Source of the DNA: Apophysomyces variabilis
Taxonomy: Eukaryota > Mucoromycota > Mucoromycetes > Mucorales > Mucoraceae
Assembly (NCBI GenBank): GCA_002749535.1
Contig: MZZL01000401.1
Coordinates: 296,796-360,795 of the forward strand
Direction of reading: 5' to 3'
Length of the DNA: 64,000 bases
Below, piece after piece: positions 45,754-57,945 of this stretch. The notes under the pieces were generated by a model. That model was not told where the DNA came from, did not search any database, and was given only the letters and a program-made list of their open reading frames with translations. Numbering within the stretch: the first letter of the stretch is position 1; each line of letters begins with the position of its first letter. A program made the position numbers and the translations under genes.

Positions 45754-47085
45754 ATGGTCTCCACTGATGAAATCGACACGACTCCGGTTCCAAACAAGCG
45801 TGAATACCACGAAGTGGCGGACTCAACCTACTGGCTGCCCAAGGATGAAGAAGAACAGAGCCGACTTACCGGGGTAGGCCGACAAAGAAGTATGTAGTAA
45901 ATGATAGTAATCCACTCGGCCACTTGATCATAGCAACACTACGTCGTCAAGGAGATGTTCGGCGGGTAAAGTCAAAAACTTTTTCGCAATGTCTTAGCAT
46001 AAACTCAGTTATACTGAAATAATACGTTTTGAAAAGCAACAATGTTTTGCATAGTGTCTCCCAAGCTGTTCCACTTTCTCATGGTGCCAAAGTACTTGAT
46101 GTAGGCTCCGGTTCGGGTGCATGGTGTTTTGTATGTTATATATCTGATAAGAAATGGGAACGAGGTTTTCCATGCTAACTTGATAATACTAAAACCAGGA
46201 TATGGCTTCCGCATATCCCAATTCCACGTTTATTGGCGTAGACATTGTGCAAGTTGTGAATCCCACCTTAATGTCCGACAACGTCAGGTTCCAGTATGGC
46301 AATGTCCTCCATGGACTAGAATTCGAGGACAATACCTTTGATCTGGTTAATATGCGATTCTTCGTATTGGCCCTGAAGAGTGAAGAGTGGCCTGTCGCTA
46401 TAAAGGAAGTATTACGCGTGACTAAGCCAGGAGGTATCATTCAGATGATGGAACCTGAATTTAAGGTCAATCGGCGAAAGACAATGACAAATAAAAAATT
46501 TACTTTATTGATATAGATCCCTGAAAACGCGATTGTGCGAAGTGCGTTCACTGCAGGTCAGTGATACTAAAACAGCAATAGCAACAAAGCTTACAAAACA
46601 TAGTTATGGAATCATCGATTGCTCGTGGACAAGACCCGTACATTGTAAACAAGCTTGAGAAACACATAGAACAAACCGGAGCAAAGATAATTGAGCGTGC
46701 AGAAAAGACCGTTAATTTATGTAGGTATATGCGCTCGGTTTTCCCCTTATTAAGGATACATCTGCAGCATCACCAACGGCACTCGCTAAGAAGTGTACAT
46801 GGTCACGGATTCAAGGCTTAAAGAGCGTTTTACCCGTTGTTGGACCTAAACTTGGATTGCACTCGAAAGAAGACGAGCAACGATTTTTAGATGAGACGCT
46901 TAAGGCCATACAAACATCAAACGTCTACAGCAGTATAAAAGGGTTTGCTGTGCAGAAAACGGTGAGCATACGCAAATCAAACTCTTGGACTGCTAACTTT
47001 GATTTAGGAATGCATATAAAAGCTCTATTCGCCGAAAAGTGTTTGCCTGCCTCCACACAGTGATGGCAATAAAAAGTATGGTTGA
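45754..47085 (+). CDS. class I SAM-dependent methyltransferase
   Basis: Eight exons (45754-45873, 45934-45965, 46055-46130, 46199-46465, 46517-46556, 46604-46720, 46768-46961, 47023-47085) sum to 909 nt, giving 302 aa. Motif I is AKVLDVGSGSGAWCFDMA near residue 66. STFIGVDIVQVVNP is the acidic-loop strand, FDLVNMRFFVLAL is motif IV-like, and LRVTKPGGIIQMMEPEF is the post-motif strand. The layout fits Methyltransf_25/LaeA-like small-molecule or regulatory methyltransferases common in Mucoromycota, often many per genome. The N-terminal YHEVADSTYWLPKDEEEQSR is also typical of that group. The substrate is unknown. The last exon choice is uncertain: another acceptor would give a shorter end near 47063. 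Confidence 0.85.
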
Positions 47086-47360
47086 GTAAATACTATTATC
47101 TGTTGTGATTAAAGGACCCGTGGATAAGGAGAAAAAGGAGCATTTTTATAGAACAAGTGCAAAATCGCGCTTTGTTATACTAACTGGTGAGAGAATTTTT
47201 TGGTTAGTGTATGGGAAAAAAATTTGAGCTTTTTTTTTTCTTTTTTGGTGGTTCTCATTTTAACGTTGCGTGATTAATGACAAAGAAGAAAACAAAAAAC
47301 CCGCGAAAGCGTTCGCTTCAGTACGAATACTCTTGTTTCCGTTTTCCAACTTTTTGCTCT

Positions 47361-48648
47361 ATGTCTAAAGACTTTGTGTCGCACCTACCTACCGAACTAG
47401 TTCGTCACATCTTTTTAAATTTATCTTTCAGAGATTATCTTGTCTGTCTCTCCGTTTGTCATGGTTGGCGCTCTTGGACTCTTGCGTGGGCTGAATTCTG
47501 GGCAAATCTGGATTTCGCTACTTGTTTCCTCGTCCCTATCCGTATCACCTTGCAACAAATCATGTCTGTTCGTACTGGAAGATGTATCCGACGGTTTTCA
47601 GCGTATGCCCGACAGGAAGTTTTGAAATCAGCATTTGAAACGCTTATCGAAAACGAATGTCGGTCTCTGAAAACCTTGGGTAACAAGAAAAAACAGCTAT
47701 TTATCGAGAAAGCTTAAGAAACTTGTTCTTTCTCTCTCTCAAGAGCTGATTCAATGTGATATTCCACAAGAAACGTTCCTGTACATGACTCAAAGCATCG
47801 GGTTGCATCTGACTCATCTACGACTGGAAAGCTGCAAAGGTGTACCCCTAACGTTCGTCTTTGGGTCGGTGCTGGCAGCCTGTCCTCGGTTGAGCCATTT
47901 GTCACTCAAAGGTGGCGAAGATACTATGACAGAAGATATCCAGCAGAAAACAATTATTCCAGCAAACTTAATACTCCTTGACTTGTCGTGTCTTAGTAGT
48001 GGCTATCTTAGTCACCGTACCTTATCCAATATCCTTCCACGATGCACCGAGCTGAGGTATATCATGTTATATGGCAACAAAGTTGGAAGCACGGGTTCTC
48101 TCTGCAGGCTGATTCAGCAACATTGCCTATATATGCGAGAAGTATTCATCGATCCATACTACTTGGATGTAGAGAGTTTGGCATGGAAAGCATACCTTGA
48201 AGAGATACCCATCCTATCGGCTACAGGACTGACCAAGTTGATTTTGCGTGACGCAAGTCTTACCGACGAAGGCATTATACCGTTAGTTCAAGTTGCTCAC
48301 CTTAGCCTAGAAGTCCTTGATCTTGCTATGAATCGTGAAATAACAGAGAGATTTGCTCTTCTTCTGGCAAGTATAGGTGCGCCTCGACTGAGGGAGATCA
48401 ATCTGGAAAGATGCCCAAATATAACCGAAAGCGGACTATATGCAGTTCTTCAGGCGTGTCCAGCATTAGAGCTGGTTGACCTTTCCTACAACCCAAACGT
48501 CACAGATAATGTACTGAAATGTCTAGTTCAGCTCCAACACTTAATCAAACTGAATATCAGAGGGTGTTGTAACCTAGCAAGACCTAGCGTGCAAAAAATG
48601 ATAATGCAGACCAAACATCGGTCGAACTTTTCTATAAATTTTTCTTAA
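47361..48648 (+). CDS. F-box / leucine-rich-repeat protein
   Basis: Two exons (47361-47662, 47709-48648) sum to 1242 nt, giving 413 aa; the 46-bp intron was placed by frame closure (CG|A). The F-box is at the N-terminus (SHLPTELVRHIFLNLSFRDY then LVCLSVCHGWRSW). LRR units follow with the consensus of cysteine-containing LRRs (RLREINLERCPNITESGLYA; ALELVDLSYNPNVTDNVLK; HLIKLNIRGCCNLARPSV). Such proteins serve as substrate adaptors of SCF ubiquitin ligases, binding Skp1 via the F-box; the target is unknown. An in-frame ATG at 47277 would add 28 residues of basic sequence (KKKTKNPRKRS); the inner ATG was preferred because the F-box begins just after it. Confidence 0.85.
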
Positions 48649-48907
48649 ATAAAAAGGTTGAGGCAGCTATTTCAGCCTCTAAAAGATATTTATCACTAAA
48701 AATAATATCGGTTTTTGTCTAATGCATCCATCAATCGATCGGATTAAGCAGATGGGCATAACGAGCGTCAAATGAATTGAAGCTTAGGAATTGACATTGA
48801 GATTCCGTCCAAGTAATAGACAGTCACGAGAAACATCTTCGTGACCGATAAATTACTGGGAAAAAAAAGGTTCTTCTCCTTTTCACTCTGCGGCATTTTG
48901 CGTTACC
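48649..48907. other. short intergenic region upstream of bystin
   Basis: 259 bp holding the F-box gene 3' flank and the bystin promoter. There is an A9 run near 48860 and a T/C-rich leader (TTCTTCTCCTTTTCACTC) just before the ATG. Confidence 0.4.
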
Positions 48908-50505
48908 ATGGGTAAAGACAACACTAAGAAGACAAAAGTTCTACGCCACGACCCACTGCATGCACAGCTTTCGGACAGTCCTGGTCAAAGTTCGCATCGA
49001 AAAACACCGCGACAGAAGTTCATCGATCGCAATAACCATGAAGAAGAAATAGAGGTTAGGAACAGGTTAACAGTCACTGACATGTATGGTCCTGACTGTA
49101 CTATGTTAGGAATACTTGGATCCCAAACTGTCAAAGAAGATCTTGAAGATCGCTCGTGAGCAGCAGGCCCAGATCGAGAAAGTGAACGAAGATCCGGAAG
49201 AAGCACCGTGAGTAGCAAAAACAAAGATCTAGAAGGTTAGGTCTAACCTATTAGTTCAGGACGCCTAGTCGTAGACACAAAAAACACCCATTGGGCTTTG
49301 ATCCCAGCGATGAGGAATTGGAGGATATTGATAAGTATGGCGAATATGAAGAACTGGAGTTGGAAGACGAAGATGCCGATGTTTTAAACAAGTTCTTACC
49401 CAATGCGCCGAAAGAGAGAAGAACTTTAGCAGATATTATTATGGAAAAAATTAATGAGAAAAATGAAGCAGACGAACGAAAAAATAGTGGAGGTATGATT
49501 TTCTTCAGGAGGAAGAATTACTGTGATTTACATTATATGTAGACGACGATCAAGGACTGATGCCATCTGTGAATCCCAAAGTTGTGGAAGTCTACACAAA
49601 GTAAAGATATAGGTTATATAACGGAGCTGATCTGAAATTGGCTTGTTTTTAGGATTGGTGAGTTGTTAAGTCGCTATAAATCCGGCAAGTTGCCCAAAGC
49701 TTTCAAGATCATCCCATCCTTGGTCAATTGGGAAGAGATTTTATACTTGACTAGGCCAGAAACATGGACACCTCACGCTACATACGAAGCGACACGGATG
49801 TTTGTGTCAAATCTGAAAGGAAGTCAGACACAAAGGTAAATGTGTCTTATGAAAGTAAGAATAAGCTAACATTCATACAGATTCTTTTCGCTGGTGTTAT
49901 TGGACCGTGTACGAGAAGATATCCAGGAAAACAAGAAACTTGATTACCATCTGTACCTTGCGTTAAAAAAGGGCTTATACAGACCCGGTCCGTTCTTTAA
50001 AGGGATTCTCTTTCCATTGTGTGATTCAGGCACATGTACTTTGAAGGAAGCAGCCATTGTAGGCAGCGTTCTTTCTAAAGTGTCCGTTCCTGTTCTTCAC
50101 TCCTCTGCTGCCCTTATGCGTCTGGCGGAGATGGAGTATACTGGTCCTAACAGCTTGTTCATCCGAATCCTGCTTGATAAAAAATACGCTTTGCCATACA
50201 AGGTAGTGGATGCGCTTGTCGAACATTTTCATCGGTTTGAGAACGATCCTCGTGAAATGCCTGTTTTATGGCACCAGTCGCTACTGGTATTTGTACAGAG
50301 GTAAGGAAGGAGTTGAGATGTATTAGGAGTATTAACATCTATCAAATACAGATATAAGCAAGATCTAGTTCCAGACCAGAAAGACGCGATCCTTAGTGTT
50401 GTCAAAACAAAATATCATGCGGGCATCACCCCCGAAATACGGCGAGAAATCGCTCACTCCACAGCCCGAGATGAGATAGACGACGACATGATGATGGACC
50501 TCTAG
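48908..50505 (+). CDS. ENP1: bystin (40S ribosome biogenesis factor ENP1)
   Basis: Seven exons (48908-49054, 49110-49207, 49260-49492, 49543-49600, 49653-49835, 49881-50300, 50352-50505) sum to 1293 nt, giving 430 aa with every junction in frame. Bystin/Enp1 binds 18S pre-rRNA in the 90S and pre-40S particles and is needed for small-subunit export. The N-terminus is basic, then [20 protein letters not shown], an acidic stretch ([13 protein letters not shown]), [20 protein letters not shown], and the helical core. Conserved text includes [60 protein letters not shown] and [19 protein letters not shown]. Length is about the fungal norm. Strongly supported. Confidence 0.96.
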
Positions 50506-50757
50506 AGGTTTTTCTTGTCTATTAAAGATTTCGCTTTTTAAGGAAAAAAAAGGCTGGCCGAATGAGTACCAGATGCTGGTCTTGTTTTTTATAAGGGCTT
50601 TTTCTAGGTCAAGCTTTTCCATGCCATAGAGATAAAAGTTACAGATACTTTCCTTGTGCATATGAGAACTCCGTTTTAAAGGAGGTTATTAAGTTAAGCA
50701 TTCGAGTATAGAAGTTGTATCCAACTTTTATTCACCGGAGTCTCATGCTCCTGCTTT
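50506..50757. other. convergent 3' intergenic region (bystin / FAF2)
   Basis: 252 bp between two convergent stop codons. It contains both 3' ends; an A-rich run near 50543-50550 lies downstream of bystin. No gene. Confidence 0.5.
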
Positions 50758-52540
50758 CTAATTGTCATCATCTACCTCAGAATCCACGATGAGAGTCGCG
50801 CTAGGCCAAAGACTCCTTTCCTCGCGTATCAACCGTTGACTATCAGGATGATATACTGTTCGCGGGTAAGGGGAGATAATGGTGAATTGATATTGATGTT
50901 GATAATCACTAGGGGGAGCAGCGTCATCCGCCTGGGTTGGCGTATTCAGAAATGGATATGCTTCGACAAACTGATACAGAGCCTAAGGTATATACCACAG
51001 TGAGCGATAGGTGTTACGCATGGTCAGATATGGATATTGAGCCTTACCTCTATGCGATCCTTCCCTCGAAATTTTCGAATGACACGTTCACCATTAGCTA
51101 GTCGGAAACTTATCTTAGTCACATCATTTTGGTCATCCGCGGCAGGCTCTGCTGGTAAATGATTGCAAAGATAGCGAATATACTGTTCACGTAACTGCTG
51201 TTGTCGTTCTCTTTCTCGTTCTGCTTGTTGCTCCTCTTCTTGGGCTCGGACATAAGCTTCCCGCTCTTCTCTGGCCTTGCGTTCCTATACTCTGCGGTTT
51301 AAAACCCATAAAAGCTACATAATATCTACCTTTTCTTGATCTGCTTTCAAGCTTTCATGATACGCCCGATCCTGTTCTTCTCGCAACCGTCTCTCCATCT
51401 CCCTTTGATCCTGTTCCAGCTTCAAACGGTTTAGACCAGGTCCATACCGTTCTATGGCTGCTTCAAAACGACGAATAATGCTCTCTGATGTTGTCAAACC
51501 TTCGATACGGTCAACAACAGCCATTTTTGGCCCGGACGATGTTATATTCCCATTAGGCAGTTGTAGAGTAATAATTGCGAGAAAGGGGTATGCAGTGGCT
51601 TGAAGCGTGGAACTCACTGATATATAAAAACGTACTTTAGCCTTAGGTTCTCTTTTGCTTTTTTCCATGTCTGTTTCTTCACCTTGGAAAGCCTCTGCTT
51701 CACGCACGTTTCCTGCCCATATGAGCACCTGGTTGCGGTTCGTGAAATCGATTAAATCGGTTGAAGTCAAGATATTTCTAGTTCAATCTCAGTCTTTATA
51801 ATATCCATCCCCTTGTGAGCCTTACCGACAAAATTCCTCTGTATCGTCGTGTTCATCACTTTGTAGCACCACAAGCAAAAACTTTAACTCTTTTTTGGCC
51901 TTCTCTAGCGCTTGGGAGTAACCGCCCTGGAAAAAATTCAGGTGCGTCTCGCCATAGGATGATTCGAAATCACGCAAAAAGCGGGAGGCAATGGTACGTG
52001 GGTCTTGTCTCTGAGTATTAGTAATAGTGCGTCGAGAGAGAAGACGAGCTATTCAGCTGGTCAGTCGATGGCCTTTCGTTGGACGCAGTTGCACGGCAGA
52101 CTCACACGCAAGGGAAAGAAATGTCCACGTTATATTCCAGACAAGTCCAAAAGGCCAAGTGAATATGGAAAAAAGACGAAATTGTGTACGACGTGTTTGG
52201 GTTGGAGTAGACGGAGTCTGTGGGATGGAAGAAGTTTGCCTGGCTGTCGATGAGGTCGTTTTGTTGTCATAAACGTGCTGAATAGCTCTCTGTTAAACGG
52301 TACAAAACAAGAAGAACCTTAATCAGTTACATATATTTCCACATAGCAAGTTGTTCTTACTTCTAAATTCCAATTATGCTCCGTAAGTTTATCAATGGCT
52401 GCGACAATGTCTTCTGTATGTGTAATGGACTTTGACCATTTGCCATCAATTTCATTTAGGAGTTCTAATGGTATGTACTCACTTGAAATTGTTCCAATTT
52501 CTCTCTTTGGGATATGTCAAGCTTATCGAGAGCATCCATG
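50758..52540 (-). CDS. FAF2/UBXD8-like UBA-UAS-UBX protein
   Basis: UBXD8 (yeast Ubx2/Ucp10 relatives) recruits Cdc48/p97 to the ER and lipid droplets in ER-associated degradation. Seen in order: an N-terminal UBA-like helix set (QREKLEQFQSITHTEDIVAA, TEHNWNLERAIQHVYDN); a hydrophobic hairpin (FRLFSIFTWPFGLVWNITWT then FLSLA) for monotopic ER insertion; the UAS thioredoxin-like domain (GGYSQALEKAKKELKFLLVV, TSTDLIDFTNRNQVLIWAGN, FLAIITLQLPNGNITSS); and a charged coiled coil (REMERRLREEQDRAYHESLK; EQQAEREREREQQ). The C-terminal UBX domain (SFRLANGERVIRKFRGKDRI; ALYQFVEAYPFLNT; PRTVYHPDSQ) closes the protein, which ends in VDDDN at 50758. The start is the ATG at 52540 (MDALDKLDISQ). LSM3 is divergent, 196 bp away. 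Confidence 0.9.
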
Positions 52541-52736
52541 GCTAATTGGTCATATAATGGAACGTGTTGGCCACGTCAATTCGCCCATAGCCTGCCATTA
52601 ATCCGGAGTTTCAATGGAGTAGTACTCGTTGGTGACACGGAGATGTGCACGTGAATTCTCGTGACTGCAACGGTGGTGCAAAATGAAGCGGCGTGGCGCC
52701 TTGAGGACTACGCCTTGACATTGTACTGCTGGAATT
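52541..52736. promoter_or_regulatory. shared divergent promoter, FAF2 / LSM3
   Basis: 196 bp between two divergent start codons. There is no TATA box. The half near LSM3 is GC-richer (GAAGCGGCGTGGCGCC). Bidirectional promoter activity is inferred from geometry. Confidence 0.5.
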
Positions 52737-53199
52737 ATGACTGACGTTGCCGGTACCACCGATGTTGGCGCGGTAGAAGAACCTCTCGATCTTGTTCGGT
52801 TATCGTTGGACGAAAGAATCTATGTCAAACTCAGAGGCGATCGCGAATTACGTGGTTGTCTGCACGTAAGTAAAAGAATTGCCTCGCTCATCATTGACTT
52901 GACTGTTCTGGAAGGCATATGATGGGCATATGAATATGGTTTTGGGCGATGTGGAAGAAACAATAACCATTGTGGACGTTAACGAGGACACCTATGAGGA
53001 AGTGATTAGGGTAAACTCGTAGATATGTGGCTTGAAGTGTAGAAAGGCTCTAATCACGGTGGATAGACCGTCAAACGCAACTTTGATATGTTATTTGTAC
53101 GTGGCGATGGTGTTATTCTGGTAAGATTGATTGACACTTATTTTGTATTTTAGTTGTCTTATGTGATTATGCTAGATTTCTCCGCCATCCAGGGCGTAA
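52737..53199 (+). CDS. LSM3: U6 snRNA-associated Sm-like protein LSm3
   Basis: Four exons (52737-52865, 52915-53010, 53067-53120, 53176-53199) sum to 303 nt, giving 100 aa. LSm3 is one of seven subunits in both the nuclear Lsm2-8 ring on U6 snRNA and the cytoplasmic Lsm1-7 ring in mRNA decay. Sm motif 1 is [20 protein letters not shown] then [20 protein letters not shown], with the DGHMNMVL signature. DVEETITIV follows, and Sm motif 2 is [19 protein letters not shown]. The 24-nt last exon encodes ISPPSRA. Length and sequence match LSm3 closely. Confidence 0.96.
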
Positions 53200-54440
53200 T
53201 ATGAATTAAAGAAGAAAAAACTGTACAAAAAACAACAGAAAACCGTGCGACTTTTCCAATAACATGGAGATAGGATCTTTTAGTTTAACATACAGAAGAT
53301 ATATCTTTTATTGGATCTTTCCTTTTCTTCCTTGGCTTTATCAGCAATACCGTTTTCATCAACAGCAACAGCAATACCACTGCCGCCAGAAGCAATTGAA
53401 TCCCATATATCATATATATGCTTTTGTCATGCATCTAGGCATTACCTATATCTATGCTTTGTTGGCGTTTCTTAGAAAGCAAACAGACGCTTTATCACCA
53501 TTTGATGCTAACAGTGGTTCAGACGTACCTGACATCATCAGCAGCAGTGTTAGCCTTGTTATCAGCGTCGGTAGACAGGTACCGACAGGAATTTTTATGG
53601 TGACCTTCCATGAAAATTCTTCGTACATTAACCATAAAAAGCGAGTGTTCGGGTTGCTTGATCACGTCGAAATTTAGCTAGAAGATAACAGTATGTCTTA
53701 AAACAAAAAACTTCAAATGACAGTAACTGATGGGCATATCATGTTCAGGATGCAGTTAATGTACAAGACTATCTTGATTTTATGGAAATCATTATCCATC
53801 ATCACTATTTTCGGTCCTTCTATGCAGAAGAAGATTTCTTTTTTTTTTTTGAGTTACTAAAACCGTGTACACTAAGACGTCTTTCAGCGAAAGTGACTGT
53901 TATCTTCAAGGTAAGGAGAACATGCTGCTGTTGGATGTTGTATTTTGGACAATAAGGCCACGTAGATTGCTAACCATGCACGTCATCCTTTCGAGACTTC
54001 TCTCGTTTCCACAGTCTGTCGAACTCGTTTGGCTACTGTCAAACAGTCTTTGTACAGAAGAATAGGTATTATTTTGATGATCTTTAACAATGATGGCTTG
54101 TAAACATCGGACAGCCACGGCTACTGCTTAAACTTGCTAGACTTGTTGACCTGATTCTCCGTCGATCCCATGTAAACGTGCATAAACAAATTGTGACTAC
54201 ACTTGCGCGATCTGACGCGTTTATGGTGTTGCCGCAACATAAATAAGCAAACCGTATTAAAAGTGAAAAAAGAAAGAGGGAGAGGAGGACAGGGAGAATA
54301 TAGAGATAGAGATAGAGACGAGACAATGAAAAAAATTAAACATGCGGCGAATAATGCAAAACCTCCATTTCCATCCTCTCTCCCCATGTTTGGAGCAATA
54401 ATGTAAGTAAAAAAAAAGTACAAAGCTCAAGGACGCAAAA
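53200..54440. other. intergenic, unclear small open frames
   Basis: 1.24 kb. The plus strand has a 137-codon open frame at 53264-53677 rich in Phe/Tyr/Gln, and the minus strand has overlapping frames of similar length, so neither is convincing. A T10+ run lies near 53838. The end contains a (GATAGA)n-like purine stretch (54299-54320), just downstream of the zinc-finger gene stop. Confidence 0.35.
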
Positions 54441-56092
54441 TTAAACGTTACTATTATCTGGTAACCACTTTTCTCGTCGCATACGAAATTGCTGCTGGGA
54501 TGGCGATTGTATTTCATCCATGGCAAGTTGGAGGTTATGCCCTCGTGTGTGATGATATCGTAACCCATTCGCCGTTCGATATGCCTTCTTGCAACCTGGT
54601 ATTTGGCACTTAAATGGCTTGCCGCCTCCTCCATCCTCCCCAGCTAATGCGGGAGCGCCATGACCTGACGAACCTTTTGCTTCCCTGAGATGATACTGAA
54701 GTCCATTAATATTCTTATAACGCTTGGTGCAGTTAGGCATCGCGCAACGGTAAGGCTTGTCCACGCCCTCAAGGCTTGGATGGGCATTTTTCATATGATA
54801 GAATAGCCCATTAGATGCAGAAAAACTCGCATAACATCCAGGTACGTCGCATCCATAAGGATTTAGTTCGTGCATCTCTTGATTTTCATATTCTTGTGGC
54901 ATCCCGCGTCGCTCAACAGCGCCGGCAGAGTTTTGAAACTGGGCGAGGACTGAGGGATCCTGTTGAGCCATCGTATGGGAGACGCTTGGAGACAAAGAGC
55001 CACTATAAAACCTGACATCAACCCTACATATTCCTTATGATCACAATTATTTACCGCAACAACGCTTCTTCATCTGGTGCCCAGGTTTTATCTCTACCAG
55101 ATCTTGCCATCATAGCATGTTTTGCATGTTTCTGGTGGGTGGGAGACTGCGTCGATGGGGTCGCCATGTGAGAAGATGAGGTATTCAAAACAGTTGAGTT
55201 TAGCGGTGGTAACGTTGTCGGTAAGTCGGGCATAGATACCACTGGGCTATGTACAATACTACTTATATCGACTGGGTTGTAAACTGGAGGTACTGAATGC
55301 GTCGGCGCTAGACTTGCAACAATGTCTTGTTGTGTGTTTCCTACCTAACCATACCATTAAATATACTCGCCGATCACTGCGCCGTAACTTCATTTCGTAC
55401 CGAACCATATCCATTGTAGTGCTGACCGAGAGCCGCCCCTTCAGCAGATCGAGAAGCAATCATGGTAGCATTATGTCTTATATCGTTATATGGCTGTTGC
55501 GGTTGTCGCTGTGGTTGTGGGGGTTGTGGATGGTGCTGCTGTTGTTGTTGCTGCTGTTGTGGATGGTGCTGTCGTTGTTGAGCTGCTTGTGAATAGAGAT
55601 TTTGCTGATGGTGTGGTTGTTTCTGTTTTTGCTGGTGCTGCACCTGCCTCAGCATAGGCGATTGCATCTGTGGTGGATTCGACTGCGGTTGTTGTACAGA
55701 TTTATAATTACCGTAATTTTGGGGTACTGTGGGCACACCTTCTGCTTTCATTGGCATATTCGGCTGCATAGGATTATGTTGTTGTGACAGGTAGGCAAAG
55801 GCTGGTAAACCCTGCATTGAACTTGACCCAGGCGGAACATCCGATAAAGAAGAATATGATTCTTGGGGATATTGTTGCTTCGGAAAAGACTGTTGGGTGT
55901 ATGGAGATTGCTTCTGTTCCTGCGGCTGCTGTGACGACGGTGACGATTGCTGACCGTAGCTGTATAGATGATGATACTAAATAAGATAACCATCAGATCA
56001 ACACTTTAGAGGCAGTAAGGTGAACCGGATGTGGTTATGCAGTACAGACTGTAGCAGAAATGTTGCACGAGCTGCCAGTAAACACGTACCAT
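54441..56092 (-). CDS. SFP1/JAZF1-like C2H2 zinc-finger protein with Gln/His-rich N-terminus
   Basis: Four coding exons (56090-56092, 55401-55976, 55055-55344, 54441-55023) sum to 1452 nt, giving 483 aa. Residues 1-190 are low complexity, rich in Gln, Pro, His and Ser (a run of eight Gln, then HHPQPPQPQRQPQQP). A Ser/Pro/Thr-rich region follows, then three C2H2 fingers near the C-terminus: YGCDVPGCYASFSASNGLFY..H, YRCAMPNCTKRYKNINGLQY..H and FKCQIPGCKKAYRTANGLRY..H. The xxPxCxKxYKNxNGLxYH form is the SFP1/JAZF1 signature. Yeast SFP1 controls ribosomal genes under TOR; whether this protein does so is inferred. In this model the start codon is an exon of just 3 nt, followed directly by a GTACGT donor. 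Confidence 0.85.
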
Positions 56093-57104
56093 TCTTCTGC
56101 AAATACCGGAGGATACTCGGGAAATGGCAGAACAAAACTAAGTCTGGTGGAGAGAGAAAAGCAATTGCCCTTCAGCCAGCCATGAACAAAGTCACGGAGT
56201 CATCATCAGCCTGCTTTTTCCCACGTGGCTTGTGGGGGGACCCTGAGACACCATTACTTCAATGATACTTGCCATTAACAAGGGTAAGCAATATAGGATC
56301 AACTGAGAAAAACGTTTTGAATCTTTGGAAGACATTATATAGATAAAGATATCCACACAATATATAATTCAATAGGCCAAACATACACCACTCAATAATT
56401 AGGAAGGTTTCTGAAGACTCTTGTATGTCTCCGTTGTCAAAATATGATTTGCCTACTTAATCACAACGAGATGCTATTGAAAAGAACTAGACAAAGAAAA
56501 ACAGAAAGGGGATATGGAGTGCGTAGCAAAGCATTGAATGAATGAGTTTTCTTTTTACTGTGATAAGATGCTGTGAAACACCTGATTACTTCTTGTATTA
56601 GCCGATCATACTGTTTATGGAATGTAATTTTATGCTACCCTAACGGAAACTTCGCGTCCATTTGAAGATAGTTTGCGCTAAACATAAAATAAGTATGGCC
56701 CATTACTAAGTTATACCAAAAGTATATCTCGCTTACATGGAATTTGGTTTTCCAGTGAACGCAGAATTAATTAGAGCAGCGTAAAATATATAATGATATG
56801 GTTGATGTCTTCTACTTAGCCCGAAGGGTATCCCAGCACTCGGCTGGCTGCACACGTCGCACTAAATCTATGATGGGCTTGAGCGCAAAAGAGAGAAGTC
56901 CAGAAAGGTTGCATTCGACACAAAGAGCCCACCAACCCACCCAATTGAGAATGTTTTGCTTGCCTGCGTCGTTAGACCACAGAAAATTTAAACTTAGGAA
57001 TTATTGTAGCATTTTGTCTGGTTTGTTATCTTAGCGCTTAATTGGATTTCATCTGCCCGAAATCATCCAATGTTTCAAGTTGTCTTGGATGTCCGGAAGC
57101 ATAC
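56093..57104. other. gene-poor spacer
   Basis: 1 kb upstream of the zinc-finger gene. No gene was recognised. A 78-codon open frame at 56798-57034 is unsupported. It leads directly into the dispersed repeat. Confidence 0.35.
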
Positions 57105-57945
57105 GTTGTCCTTGTTCTCACAGACGGATACTTGCGCCAATTCACCATAATAGAGTCGTACAATGAAAGTTATTGGAATTGTATTCTTCAATATCTATTA
57201 TATCATGAGATTAGATTTCTGCATAATAGTAACAAGATTCAATCTTGTCGTACCTTAGTTCACACAATGCTTCTCTTAAAGATGCTTTGTGGATACTTTT
57301 TGTTCAGAGTTGTGTGCATTTTCTGGAAGAAATAGTGTTAATGGATGATAGTTGTTGCAGTAGTAGGAAATTAGCTTCTCTTCAGAGTCCAGCATGTTAT
57401 TCTCTATTCTTCTGATTTCATACATGGAAGATTGGTCTAACATACTGGAATCATGCGGTTAGGTAACCTTCTCATGTCTGTGCGCTTTGACTTACCAGGT
57501 AGTTTTGTCATATGTTGAAGTGATAAATATATCAATAGATCATGTAATTGAGGATAGAGTAAGAGATAGAGTTGAAACAAAGGATGAAAGAGGACAACAT
57601 GTCGTCTTATCACTGGAGAGGCGCGCCATGGTATGACGTGTTAATGGTGGGATAATCCGAGGAAATAGGGAAATTGTTGTTATTCAATATTGTGAAACAA
57701 GCTGCCCTAAAAAGAAATCCAAGAGGAATGGAAGCACTGTATGAAGAAGCAGAGCCATGGCTCCAATCGTGATGCCACATAACGATGGAATGATTACGTG
57801 TCTGAATAAACAAGTGTTACACGCATGAACTGGCAAACTTTTTGTCAATCCATCGATAACCGAAAGCCTATGTCTTTCCACTCATTATTTATTTATGCTA
57901 CAGTAGTAAGTCAACGTCCACCAGCTTATGTACCGTCCTTAACTG
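57105..57945 (+). repeat. dispersed degenerate repeat, copy B (longest copy)
   Basis: The first part (57105-57625) aligns with 12588-13110, and the last part (57670-57945) aligns with 23405-23695. It therefore links the two other copies into one family. All copies have stops in every frame. No terminal inverted repeats or target duplication were found by eye. Confidence 0.6.

Noticed and set aside
53264..53677. 137-codon plus-strand open frame after LSM3
   Set aside because: Frames on the opposite strand are of similar quality, composition is Phe/Tyr/Gln-skewed, and no family was recognised.
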